The translations under genes were made by a program, and so were the position numbers. Source: Firmicutes bacterium UBA3920 (lineage in GTDB: Bacteria > Bacillota > Clostridia > Caldicoprobacterales > Xylanivirgaceae). Taken from it: a DNA stretch of 36,605 bases. Positions 29,024 through 36,605 of the stretch are shown in pieces. Position 1 is the stretch's first letter, and the number at the start of each line of letters is the position of its first letter. The notes under the pieces are model-generated. The model searched no databases. It was not told where the DNA came from and saw only the letters and a list, made by a program, of their open reading frames with translations. The stretch is from positions 15,450 to 52,054 of the forward strand of contig DGES01000001.1 of the NCBI GenBank assembly GCA_002386065.1, written 5' to 3'.

Positions 29024-31102
29024 ATGAGTAAATTAAATGTAAATGATATCCGCAATGTAGCAATAATCGGCCATGGAAGTGAGGGGAAAACAACTCTTAC
29101 CGAGGCTATGTTATTTAATGCGGGAGTCACAGACAGATTAGGCCGTGTTGAAGATGGTACTACTACCACCGATTATGATCCTGAAGAAATTAAGAGGCAA
29201 ATATCCATAAGTGCAGCACTTGCACCCCTTAATTGGAATAGTCATAAGATAAATGTATTAGATGTGCCTGGATATTTTGACTTTGCAGGTGAAGTTATAC
29301 AGGCACTTACAGTGGCAGATGGAGCGGTAATTGTTGTCGGTGCTGTCTCAGGAGTTGCCGTTGGTACTGAGAAGGCGTGGAATTATTGTGACAAATACGA
29401 TATTCCAAGGGTAGTATTTATAAATCAGTTGGATAGAGAACATGTAAACTTCATGAAAGTTTTAGAACAGTTGAAAGACAAATATGGTTCTGTTATTGCT
29501 CCTTTCCAAGTTCCAATAATGGAAGGTGACACCTTTAAAGGTTATGTGGACATAATAAATATGTTGGGAAAAGAATTTACTGATAATGGTGAAAAGGAAA
29601 TACCCATACCGGATAATATAATGGATACCATCGAGCCTATGAGAACTATGTTGGTAGAGGCTGTGGCTGAAACTAGTGAGGAGCTCATGGAAAAATATTT
29701 TGACGGAGAAGAATTCACATCTGATGAAATCTATAGTGCTCTCAGACAAGGTGTCATAGAGGGAGAAATAGTTCCCGTACTATGTGGTTCAGCAGTAAAC
29801 AATTTAGGAGTTACAGCTCTTCTCGACACGATCGTAACATATATGCCAAGTCCAGCTGAAAGACCGGCCGTTAAAGGGATTAATCCAAAGACAGGAGAAG
29901 AAGAAGAAAGAACAGCAGATCCAAACGAACCATTTTCCGCATTTGTGTTTAAAACTGTTATAGATCCTTTCGTAGGAAAATTATCACTGTTCAAGGTCAT
30001 ATCTGGTAAACTTACAGCTGATACAGAACTATATAATGCAAACAAAGATAGCACAGAGAAGATAAACTCAATATATTTTTTGAGGGGTAAAAAGCAAATA
30101 CAGGTTGATGAGATTATAACAGGAGATATAGGTGCCATCGCAAAGCTGCAGGTCACAGAAACAGGAGATACATTGTGTGAAAAGGAAGCTCCTATAATAT
30201 TTCCACAACTTGAATTTCCTGAGCCGGCGATATCCCTAGCTATCGAAGCAGAAAAAGAGGGAGAAGAGGACAAGGTCATGATGGGTCTCAACCGCTTGGC
30301 AGAGGAAGATCCTACGTTTTCCGTTATACAAGATTCAGAGATGTCTCAGACTTTGGTAGCAGGTGTGGGAGAATTACATCTTGAGGTGATTGCAAGTAAA
30401 CTAAAATCTAAATTTGGATCAGGGATAACATTTAAAGAACCTAGGATTCCCTATAGGGAGACTATACGTAAACCTGTTAAGGCAGAAGGGAAACATAAAA
30501 AGCAGACAGGTGGACACGGTCAGTACGGTCATGTGTGGATTGATTTTGAGCCAATAGGTGATGTAAGTATACCTTTTGAGTTTGTCGATAAGATAGTAGG
30601 TGGAGTTGTACCCAGACAATATATTCCAGCAGTTGAAAAGGGATTACAAGAATGTTTGCGAAAAGGTGTTCTGGCAGGATATCCAATGGTCGGTATCAGA
30701 GCCACTTTATATGATGGTTCATATCATAGTGTTGACTCTTCGGAGATGGCATTTAAAATGGCTGCTGCTTTAGCATATAGAAAGCTTATAGATGGAAAAC
30801 CTGTGTTATTAGAACCTATAATGAAGGCAGAGGTTGTGGTTCCTGATGAATATATGGGAGATGTAATTGGGGACCTTAATAGGAGACGCGGACGTATACT
30901 AGGCATGACACCTCTAAATGGAGGATTACAGAAGGTAGAAGCAGAGGTACCCCAAGCCGAGATGACAAAATACGCAACAGATCTTCGCTCCATGACACAG
31001 GCTAGGGGAGAATTTAAACTTTCGTTTGTGCGCTATGAAGAGGTTCCAGAGAATATAAGTAGTAAAATAATTGAAGAGGCTAAGAAAGCCGAAGAAGAAT
31101 AA
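29024..31102 (+). CDS. Elongation factor G-like GTPase (EF-G paralogue)
   Basis: The protein has the five-domain plan and length (692 residues) of EF-G-like translational GTPases, but its G motifs differ from canonical EF-G. The P-loop is GHGSEGKT (16-23) and the G3 motif is DVPGY (80-84), with Tyr in place of the catalytic His of DTPGH. The G4 motif reads NQLD (134-137) where NKxD is expected. Domain IV retains the loop TGGHGQYGHVWIDFEP. The frame is open to 28877, but AGGGGGA at 29011 best serves ATG 29024, and the earlier starts lie in the candidate promoter. Similar Tyr-containing paralogues (EF-G2) are known in mycobacteria, where ribosome-dependent GTPase activity is lacking. The main fusA is not in the window. 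Confidence 0.9.
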   Translation: MSKLNVNDIRNVAIIGHGSEGKTTLTEAMLFNAGVTDRLGRVEDGTTTTDYDPEEIKRQISISAALAPLNWNSHKINVLDVPGYFDFAGEVIQALTVADGAVIVVGAVSGVAVGTEKAWNYCDKYDIPRVVFINQLDREHVNFMKVLEQLKDKYGSVIAPFQVPIMEGDTFKGYVDIINMLGKEFTDNGEKEIPIPDNIMDTIEPMRTMLVEAVAETSEELMEKYFDGEEFTSDEIYSALRQGVIEGEIVPVLCGSAVNNLGVTALLDTIVTYMPSPAERPAVKGINPKTGEEEERTADPNEPFSAFVFKTVIDPFVGKLSLFKVISGKLTADTELYNANKDSTEKINSIYFLRGKKQIQVDEIITGDIGAIAKLQVTETGDTLCEKEAPIIFPQLEFPEPAISLAIEAEKEGEEDKVMMGLNRLAEEDPTFSVIQDSEMSQTLVAGVGELHLEVIASKLKSKFGSGITFKEPRIPYRETIRKPVKAEGKHKKQTGGHGQYGHVWIDFEPIGDVSIPFEFVDKIVGGVVPRQYIPAVEKGLQECLRKGVLAGYPMVGIRATLYDGSYHSVDSSEMAFKMAAALAYRKLIDGKPVLLEPIMKAEVVVPDEYMGDVIGDLNRRRGRILGMTPLNGGLQKVEAEVPQAEMTKYATDLRSMTQARGEFKLSFVRYEEVPENISSKIIEEAKKAEEE

Positions 31103-31129
31103 AAAAGACCGGAATTTCCGGTCTTTTTT
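31101..31129. terminator. Bidirectional terminator between the EF-G paralogue and KDPG aldolase
   Basis: Arms AAAAAAGACCGGAA (31101-31114) and its complement (31116-31129) flank a single base. There are A and T tracts on both sides, so it can serve both convergent genes. Confidence 0.92.
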
Positions 31130-31779
31130 TATTTGCTGACACGAGCATCAGCTATACGTCTTATAAATTCATTGGCAGTTTTTGTAATGTCATCATAATT
31201 TCCTGTCTTAGCGCCACCAGTTAAACTACCGCCGGCACCTACAGCAACCGCACCTGCTTTTATCCAATCACCTACATTTTCTAAATTTACACCACCTGTA
31301 GGCATTAGGTTTGCTTGGGGAATAGGTCCATTTATGGCTTTTATTATATTTGGACCAAATGCATCACCTGGAAATACCTTGAGTATATCGGCACCATATT
31401 CCATAGCTTTTATAACTCCATCGATAGTCATCACTCCAGGCATACACGGTATTTGATAACGGTTACATAGTTTGAGCGTCTCTATATCTAGATAGGGACA
31501 AACTATATATTGGGCTCCAGAGAGTATAGCAATACGTGCTGTTTCTGCGTCTAAAACTGTACCAGCACCAATTATTATTTCATCTGGACTATATGTATTT
31601 GCTAGTTCTTCTATGACTTCACTGGCACCGGGAACGGTATATGTGATTTCAATGGCCGCGGCACCTCCTTTTAAACAGGCATCTGTAATTTTTTTTGCTT
31701 CATCTGCATTTTCTGCTCTGATGACTGCAACAAGTCCTGAGTCGGTTATCCTCTGGAGTATATTCCACTTATTATTCAA
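31129..31779 (-). CDS. KDPG/KHG aldolase (2-dehydro-3-deoxy-phosphogluconate aldolase)
   Basis: This class I aldolase splits KDPG (or 4-hydroxy-2-oxoglutarate) to pyruvate plus an aldehyde in the Entner-Doudoroff or uronate routes. Catalytic residues are visible: Glu44 in AAIEITYTVPGA and the Schiff-base Lys134 in DILKVFPGD. The phosphate-binding LMPTGGVNLENV and GAVAVGAGGSL follow. The frame has an ATG at 31794, but that codon overlaps the GGAGGTG ribosome-binding site. TTG 31779 at proper spacing is the better start (216 residues). No 2-keto-3-deoxygluconate kinase or uronate gene is adjacent, so the exact pathway is not shown. Confidence 0.92.
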   Translation of the reverse strand: MNNKWNILQRITDSGLVAVIRAENADEAKKITDACLKGGAAAIEITYTVPGASEVIEELANTYSPDEIIIGAGTVLDAETARIAILSGAQYIVCPYLDIETLKLCNRYQIPCMPGVMTIDGVIKAMEYGADILKVFPGDAFGPNIIKAINGPIPQANLMPTGGVNLENVGDWIKAGAVAVGAGGSLTGGAKTGNYDDITKTANEFIRRIADARVSK

Positions 31780-32124
31780 TAAAATCACCTCCATATAGTA
31801 TATTATAGCTTATCCCAATTATGTTGGCTATGATTAGTTGTATTTAAATTTTCATATTTTTTAGACTCCCGAATAGTAATGATTTCGAATTCTAAAATAT
31901 AGTTTTCTGAATATTATGGAATTTTTATAGGTGAATGTGATAAGGGATATATACTAGATTATGTATAATTTTGGTATGTACTAGGAATATTGCGAACATG
32001 TTACAATTGGTTAACGTTTTAGTAATAAGTATGTAATACAAATACAGATTTAATCTTTTAGGGTTTGCCCTCTTTCTTTTATATTCGTATAATTATGACA
32101 ACATAATCAAAAGGGGAGAGATAC
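31780..32124. other. Divergent intergenic region between KDPG aldolase and sleB-like gene
   Basis: No gene was found. Partial promoter-like words exist (TTACAA at 32001 with TAATAA at 32023; TGAATG at 31932 with TATACTA at 31950). None has convincing spacing for sigma-A or sigma-G. GGAATTTTTATAGGTGAAT at about 31919 is a weak relative of the leader element. Confidence 0.5.
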
Positions 32125-32817
32125 ATGAGTTCTAAATTATGTAAGAAAGCTATAACAATATTTATGCTGACAATACTCCTATTAAGCCCAATTGAACAGG
32201 CGCATGCTGCTTATTCAACATTGAGAGTGGGAAATAGGGGACAGGAGGTATCTAGTCTTCAAAGTGCATTAAAGAACAAGGGATATTTTAAATATCCTAA
32301 GATAACAGGTTATTATGGATATATAACGCAGGATGCAGTTATGCGCTTCCAACGAGATAATAGATTAGCAGTTGATGGTATAGCGGGAGCTAAAACTCTT
32401 GGAGCTCTATATGGTTCTACATCTAACAGGGGAAGTACGGTTAATAGAAAAAGTGGAGATGTTTATTGGCTTGCTAAAATAATTCATGCTGAGGCAGCTG
32501 GTGAACCATATAGTGGTAAGGTAGCAGTAGGTAATGTAATACTAAATAGGGTTAACTCATCTAAGTTTCCCAATAGTATATATAATGTAATATTTGAATA
32601 CTATAAAGGTATACCTCAGTTTAGCCCTGTTGCTGATGGTACCATATATAACACACCAAGTAGCGAGTCTATAAGGGCTGCTCAAGATGCATTAAATGGT
32701 GTAAGACCTGTAGGGGATGCTACCTATTTTTTCAATCCAAACAAAGCTGCAGGTACCTGGATTATTAAGAATAAGCAATATGTAAAGAAGATAGGACGAC
32801 ATGTCTTTTACAGATAA
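32125..32817 (+). CDS. Spore cortex-lytic enzyme, SleB/CwlJ family
   Basis: SleB-type enzymes cleave muramic-delta-lactam-containing cortex during germination. The 230-residue protein has a signal peptide (basic start, hydrophobic 9-21, cleavage probably after AHA at 26-28). A peptidoglycan-binding type 1 domain follows (about 31-95: LRVGNRGQEVSSLQSALKNK, ITQDAVMRFQRDNRLAVDGI). The Hydrolase_2 catalytic domain (about 112-230) has the expected catalytic Glu123 in IIHAEAAGEPYSGK. The domain order matches SleB. No ypeB partner follows, so it may be a paralogue of the principal SleB. ATG 32125 follows AAAAGGGGAGAG. Confidence 0.93.
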   Translation: MSSKLCKKAITIFMLTILLLSPIEQAHAAYSTLRVGNRGQEVSSLQSALKNKGYFKYPKITGYYGYITQDAVMRFQRDNRLAVDGIAGAKTLGALYGSTSNRGSTVNRKSGDVYWLAKIIHAEAAGEPYSGKVAVGNVILNRVNSSKFPNSIYNVIFEYYKGIPQFSPVADGTIYNTPSSESIRAAQDALNGVRPVGDATYFFNPNKAAGTWIIKNKQYVKKIGRHVFYR

Positions 32818-32862
32818 AAGCATTATAGGAGATTGCTGTAAGCAATCTCCTATAATGCTTTT
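32816..32862. terminator. Bidirectional terminator between sleB-like gene and GNAT gene
   Basis: 22-bp perfect arms (32816-32837 and 32841-32862) flank a GTA loop, with AAAA/TTTT ends on both strands. The right arm overlaps the last codons of the minus-strand GNAT gene. Confidence 0.92.
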
Positions 32863-33347
32863 TCCATTCTATAATCATCCATTATAAACCCATTGCCAAT
32901 ATCCTGGACAATGGGTCCCGTGTTTTCGAATCCTAATTTTTCATATGCCTCTATGGCGTTAATATTATCTTTATTTACTGTAAGCCATATCTTATCTAAT
33001 CTTAAATTTCGTGATATATCTTCAATGAATGCTATGCAAGATTTAGCAATACCACGCTTTCTAAAATCTCTATCCACATATAATTTGCTAATAAACATTG
33101 AATTACGTGGTTTATCAATAACTATGGAAAAATATCCTGCTGGTTTGTCGTCATATTTGGCTAAAAAGTAATGATGTCCTTCCCTTATCTGTTTATCTAT
33201 GGCTTGGGCACTTTGAAATTTAGATAGCATATAATTAACTTGCTCTCTTCCTATAAGTGGAGTATAGTGTTCATTCCATATTTTATAGGCCATATTAGCT
33301 ACTTGTTTTATCTGGTGTTCGTCTTTAATTTCTGTTATATCAATCAT
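32850..33347 (-). CDS. GNAT-family N-acetyltransferase
   Basis: This is an acetyl-CoA-dependent acyltransferase of unknown substrate. Motif A is visible as SKLYVDRDFRKRGIAKSC, with the R-x-x-G-x-A pyrophosphate-binding loop. Motif B is LTVNKDNINAIEAYEKLGFENTG, the typical GNAT end. I place the start at ATG 33347 (165 residues) with GGAG at 33357-33360 as ribosome-binding site. An ATG at 33356 overlaps that site. Its 3' end lies within the shared terminator. The nearest relatives in my memory are ribosomal-protein or small-molecule acetyltransferases, but the sequence does not tell which. Confidence 0.88.
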   Translation of the reverse strand: MIDITEIKDEHQIKQVANMAYKIWNEHYTPLIGREQVNYMLSKFQSAQAIDKQIREGHHYFLAKYDDKPAGYFSIVIDKPRNSMFISKLYVDRDFRKRGIAKSCIAFIEDISRNLRLDKIWLTVNKDNINAIEAYEKLGFENTGPIVQDIGNGFIMDDYRMEKAL

Positions 33348-33513
33348 GAATAACATCTCCTATATAGAATCTTGTATATATTATACCAAAAACTATATAT
33401 TTTAGGGTATATAGAAAAGATTTATTATTAAAATTAATTGTAGTTTCTATAAATTTAATATTTCCTGAATTTTTGAGAGAACAATAATTATAGTTTTTGG
33501 CATGGCGATAGCA

Positions 33514-33542
33514 TTGTATTACCCCCTTATAACAAGTATAAT
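33514..33542 (+). promoter_or_regulatory. Promoter of the esterase-nagA operon with an overlapping inverted repeat
   Basis: TTGTAT (33514-33519) and TATAAT (33537-33542) are 17 bases apart. CTTATAA (33526-33532) and TTATAAG (33545-33551) form an inverted repeat that straddles the -10 and could bind a regulator. Confidence 0.7.
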
Positions 33543-33584
33543 TATTATAAGAGGTCAGGATACCTTTACTATGGAGGGATATAT

Positions 33585-34613
33585 ATGGATTTTACAGTAG
33601 ATAACTATTTAGAGAATTTATATGCTAATACTAATAGACAGTTGGCGTTTAATGCAAATAATATGTCAGAATGGAAGGTGTGGCATTGTGAGCTTAAGGA
33701 TGCTTTCTTGAAGAGCTTAGGAAAATTTCCTTTAGCTGAGATTGAACTTGAGCCACAATTGTTAGAAGAGGTTGACTGTGGTAACTACATAAGGCAAAGA
33801 GTGCTATACAATATAGATCAAGATCTGCTTACGCCAGCATATGTATTGGTGCCAAAGGATAGAGGGAAAGAAAAATATCCAGCAGTTGTAGCATGCCATG
33901 GTCATGGCTATGGCAGTCGAGAAGTTGTTGGCTTGGGAATGGATGGCAAGCCGCTTAAAAATCCTACCTATCAAAAAAATTTTGGACTTGAACTTGTAAA
34001 ACGTGGTTTTTTAGTCATTGTACCTGAATTATTGGGGTTTGGTGATAGAAGACTCAGGGAAGATATGGAAAAGCCTTTGGATGACAGTTCATGTTATAGG
34101 ATTTCTACATATCTTATGATGTTAGGTAGAACTATGGCTGGAATGAGAGTTTGGGAAACCATAAGAACTGTAGATTATCTATTTACCAGAGATGATGTAG
34201 ATTGTGCTCGTATAGGTTGTATGGGGATATCGGGAGGTGGACTTGTGTGTGCATTTACGAGTACCATTGATGAGCGAATTGGTTGTAGCGTGATAAGTGG
34301 ATTTACCAATACCTTTAAGGATAGTATAATGTCGGTATACCATTGTATAGACAATTATATTCCTGGTATTATAAATATAGGGGAGATGTACGATATAATA
34401 GGACTCATAGCGCCGCGTCCTCTACTTATAGAGGCAGGTAATGAAGATCCTATATTTCCAATAGATGGGGTATATGAATCATATTCTAAGATAGAGAATA
34501 TATATGCACTATTAGATGTGCCCGATAAGCTTAAACTACATGTCTTTGAAGGGGAGCATGAAATATGTGGTAAAGAAGCTTATCCGTGGTTAGAAAGATG
34601 GTTAATGAAATGA
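33585..34613 (+). CDS. Alpha/beta-hydrolase esterase, acetyl-xylan-esterase-like family
   Basis: The 342-residue protein has the alpha/beta-hydrolase catalytic set. The nucleophile Ser216 lies in GISGGG, the acid is probably Asp288 in GNEDPIF and the base His325 in FEGEHE. An oxyanion-side HGHGYG lies at 105-110. An N-terminal helical extension of about 70 residues is typical of the acetyl-xylan-esterase/dienelactone-hydrolase-like family used on acetylated saccharides. No signal peptide is visible, so it acts inside the cell. ATG 33585 has GGAGGGA upstream. nagA follows after 27 bases, which suggests a joint role in deacetylating imported sugar derivatives. Confidence 0.85.
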   Translation: MDFTVDNYLENLYANTNRQLAFNANNMSEWKVWHCELKDAFLKSLGKFPLAEIELEPQLLEEVDCGNYIRQRVLYNIDQDLLTPAYVLVPKDRGKEKYPAVVACHGHGYGSREVVGLGMDGKPLKNPTYQKNFGLELVKRGFLVIVPELLGFGDRRLREDMEKPLDDSSCYRISTYLMMLGRTMAGMRVWETIRTVDYLFTRDDVDCARIGCMGISGGGLVCAFTSTIDERIGCSVISGFTNTFKDSIMSVYHCIDNYIPGIINIGEMYDIIGLIAPRPLLIEAGNEDPIFPIDGVYESYSKIENIYALLDVPDKLKLHVFEGEHEICGKEAYPWLERWLMK

Positions 34614-34640
34614 AAAGTTTATAAATAGGAGAGATGAACT

Positions 34641-35792
34641 GTGAAAATAATAACAAATGGTATTGTATTCAAAGACGGTAAATGGCTAAAAGATGTAGAT
34701 ATAGTTATGGAAGATAATATTATAGAAGGTATAGTAAATACTAGAAGCGATATAGAAGGAATAGATGTGGAGCTCATAGATGCAGAAGGAGGTTATGTTT
34801 GCCCAGGTTTTATAAACATCCATATACATGGTGCAATGGGTTATGATGTTATGGATGGCACAGAAGAGGCTATAAGGGAAATTGGCAAATTTTCAGCTCA
34901 GCATGGTACCACTTCTTTTCTGCCAACTACTGTAACTGGCAGTATAGAATCAACTAAAAAGACTTTAAAGAAGATAGAGATGGTGATGAGAGAGGGATAT
35001 GAAGGAGCAAATATATTAGGTACTCACTTAGAGGGTCCTTTTATAGCTCGTGAATACAAGGGAGCGCAGATGGAAGTTTATATACAAGAACCTTCAATTG
35101 AAAATTATTTAAAGCTTGTAGGTGATTTTGGCAATATTGTGAAGCTTGTGACGATTGCACCTGAATTGGAAGGTGCAAAGGATTTGATAGAATATCTAAA
35201 AGGTCAAGATGTACATGTTAGTATGGGACATACAGGTGCTGATTATGATACATGTATTGAGGCATTTAAATGGGGAGTCAGCCACGTGACTCACTGCTAT
35301 AATGGTATGGTACCTCTACATCACAGGAATCCAGGTGTTATAGGTGCAGCATTTGACCGAAAAGATATAACCATTGAGCTGATTACAGATCTTATACACA
35401 TTCATCCTGCAATGTTAAGGCTTGCAATGCGAACTAAGGGAGCTGAAGGTACTGCTATAATAACGGATTCTATGTCAGCTACTGGATTGGGTGATGGCAA
35501 ATATCTATTAGGGGAAGAGGATGTGTGGGTTAAAAATGGCATAGCTAGAACAGCAGAGGGAAGTCTTGCAGGAAGTACTCTTACGCAAGATAAGGCGCTT
35601 AAAAATATAGTAGATATAGGAATTCCACTAGCAGCTGGGGTGGAGATGCTATCGACCACACCTGCTAAAGTAATAGGTGTAGATACTTACAAAGGTCGCA
35701 TAGAGGCAGGATACGATGCCGACATAATTATTTTAGATAAGAGGGATCTGCAGGTTAGACATGTATTTATACAGGGAAGGCAATTTAAATAG
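34641..35792 (+). CDS. nagA: N-acetylglucosamine-6-phosphate deacetylase
   Basis: NagA removes acetate from GlcNAc-6-phosphate, feeding amino-sugar catabolism and cell-wall recycling. The 383-residue amidohydrolase shows HIHG (61-64) and the metal ligand Glu131 in HLEGPF. His197 lies in SMGHTG and His218 in VTHCYNGM. LHHRNPG and the catalytic Asp276 in IITDSMSATG follow. ATP is not needed. GTG 34641 is the start, with AGGAGAG upstream. It is the second gene of the esterase operon; nagB and a transporter are not in the window, so the rest of the route lies elsewhere. Confidence 0.96.
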   Translation: MKIITNGIVFKDGKWLKDVDIVMEDNIIEGIVNTRSDIEGIDVELIDAEGGYVCPGFINIHIHGAMGYDVMDGTEEAIREIGKFSAQHGTTSFLPTTVTGSIESTKKTLKKIEMVMREGYEGANILGTHLEGPFIAREYKGAQMEVYIQEPSIENYLKLVGDFGNIVKLVTIAPELEGAKDLIEYLKGQDVHVSMGHTGADYDTCIEAFKWGVSHVTHCYNGMVPLHHRNPGVIGAAFDRKDITIELITDLIHIHPAMLRLAMRTKGAEGTAIITDSMSATGLGDGKYLLGEEDVWVKNGIARTAEGSLAGSTLTQDKALKNIVDIGIPLAAGVEMLSTTPAKVIGVDTYKGRIEAGYDADIIILDKRDLQVRHVFIQGRQFK

Positions 35793-35850
35793 TTTCAATT
35801 AAAAGTTTAAGGTCAAAGAGGACTGTTTAAAAGGGCAGTTTTAAAGGCAT

Positions 35851-35892
35851 ATTCCGTACATAGAGGATTTTCTTATATGACCTAGAACTATA
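35851..35892 (+). promoter_or_regulatory. Leader element, copy 3 (upstream of nitroreductase)
   Basis: ATTCCGTACATAGAGGATTT starts this block, which continues TTCTTATATG and ends in a CTAGAACTAT box. With two short gaps it aligns to the divIC leader element (ATTC, GTA, GAGGATTTT, ATATG, TAGAA-TAT in the same order). The gene's own ribosome-binding site is a separate AGGAGGGA at 35911. Confidence 0.4.
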
Positions 35893-35922
35893 TATTTATA
35901 GACAAGATTAGGAGGGACTAAT

Positions 35923-36435
35923 ATGGATAAGCAGAAGGTACTTGATATATTTTATAGAAGAAGGAGCATAAGGAAGTTCAAACAAGGAGTTAACATAAGT
36001 GATGAGCAGATGGATATAATTTTGAAGGCGGCAATGGCTGCTCCATCGGCAAACAATAGACAACCATGGTATTTTATTGTGGTTGATGATAGGGATAAGA
36101 TGTTGGAGATTACAAAACATCATCCCTATTCTAATATGCTTCATACTGCATCAGCATGTATAGTGGTAGTTGGTGATACGTCTACAGATTATTGGGTACA
36201 AGACTGTTCAGCTGCAACCGAGAATATGCTTCTTGCAATAGCTAATATAGATCTTGGAGGGGTATGGCTAGGTATCTATCCTAGAAAAGAAAGGGTAGAT
36301 GCTTTGAGGGAGATATTTAACATTCCTGAGCATATGACACCTTTGTGTGTTGTTGCGGTAGGAGTACCTGATGAAAAAAAGGAAAGAGTCGATAGGTTTG
36401 ATCCCAATAGAATATATAAAAACTCATGGAAATAG
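35923..36435 (+). CDS. Nitroreductase-family flavoprotein
   Basis: This FMN-dependent NAD(P)H oxidoreductase family reduces nitro groups, quinones or other acceptors. The 170-residue sequence begins with the FMN phosphate-binding RRRSIRKFK (12-20). It has AAMAAPSANNRQPWYFIVV and the second FMN-contact region GGVWLGIYPRKERV near residue 120. The end VAVGVPDEKKE is typical. The protein is short and minimal, as in anaerobes. ATG 35923 follows TTAGGAGGGA. The physiological substrate is unknown. The leader carries the third copy of the repeated element. Confidence 0.92.
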   Translation: MDKQKVLDIFYRRRSIRKFKQGVNISDEQMDIILKAAMAAPSANNRQPWYFIVVDDRDKMLEITKHHPYSNMLHTASACIVVVGDTSTDYWVQDCSAATENMLLAIANIDLGGVWLGIYPRKERVDALREIFNIPEHMTPLCVVAVGVPDEKKERVDRFDPNRIYKNSWK

Positions 36436-36562
36436 ATCAGGTAGCTAACTGTTAAAATTGCCTATTAAACTATTTGCTTTCATGATGCTTAATATTGAAG
36501 CTGAATAATTATAGTTGGAGAATACGTAAAGGTATGAGATGGTGAAATGGAGGAGAGCAAAT

Positions 36563-36605
36563 GTGAAAGATAGTGGGAAAAAGCTTTTGATAGCTATGAG
36601 TATTG
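36563..36605 (+). CDS. Start of a gene cut by the window end
   Basis: GTG 36563 follows GGAGGAGAG at normal spacing and opens MKDSGKKLLIAMSI to the window edge. A basic start followed by hydrophobic residues suggests a signal peptide or membrane anchor. Only 14 codons are visible, so no function can be given. Confidence 0.45.
   Translation, partial: MKDSGKKLLIAMSI

Overview
The window looks like chromosome of a low-GC, endospore-forming anaerobic member of the Clostridia (Firmicutes). The evidence is the conserved order mfd, prsA-like, spoVT, yabM/spoVB-like flippase, mazG (yabN type), hup, rqcP (yabO), yabP, yabQ, divIC, S1-domain gene (yabR type), spoIIE, tilS, hpt, ftsH. This is the Bacillus/Clostridia 'yab' sporulation and division region. 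A second conserved Firmicutes block, ctsR-mcsA-mcsB-clpC, follows. Base composition is AT-rich throughout, with Shine-Dalgarno-led genes and frequent GTG/TTG starts. I see no insertion sequence, phage, CRISPR array or rRNA. The species cannot be named from the sequence.

Layout. 1-7.1 kb: 3' part of mfd, a PpiC-type lipoprotein foldase, the forespore regulator SpoVT, a MurJ/SpoVB-type flippase and a two-domain MazG. 7.2-11.3 kb: HU, RqcP, a SpoIID-like lipoprotein placed between rqcP and yabP, yabP, yabQ, divIC, an S1 protein and an internally deleted Ppx/GppA remnant. 11.3-11.7 kb: a tRNA operon (initiator Met, elongator Met, Val) with a strong promoter and a perfect-palindrome terminator. 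11.8-18.6 kb: spoIIE behind a promoter with Spo0A-type architecture (21-bp spacer), then tilS, hpt and ftsH. 18.7-24.1 kb: recX and the CtsR-controlled protein-quality operon with an intact CtsR operator. 24.2-28.5 kb: mostly minus-strand genes (a TIM-barrel protein of unknown role, a 46-residue membrane ORF, aroA and aroB) around a plus-strand flavin reductase. 28.9-33.4 kb: an EF-G paralogue with altered GTPase motifs, KDPG aldolase, a SleB-type cortex-lytic enzyme and a GNAT acetyltransferase. 33.5-36.6 kb: an esterase-nagA operon for acetylated sugars, a nitroreductase and the first codons of a further gene.

How the genes fit together. Much of the first 18 kb serves sporulation (SpoVT, YabP, YabQ, SpoIIE, the SpoIID-like protein), envelope growth (flippase, DivIC) and nucleic-acid or ribosome upkeep (Mfd, HU, RqcP, TilS, MazG). 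CtsR-McsA-McsB-ClpC with FtsH gives proteolysis and stress control. AroA/AroB form a shikimate-pathway pair.

No obviously new multi-gene system was found. The most unusual signal is non-coding. A roughly 45-nt element occurs in the leaders of hup, divIC and the nitroreductase gene: a short A-rich arm, an AGGAGGA/AGAGGAT-TTTT core and a trailing GAAT/GAACT box. It contains a Shine-Dalgarno-like sequence that is not used as the gene's ribosome-binding site. Other points worth checking are the EF-G paralogue with Tyr for the catalytic His, the Ppx/GppA remnant, the 46-residue ORF and an 18-bp palindrome filling the aroB promoter spacer.
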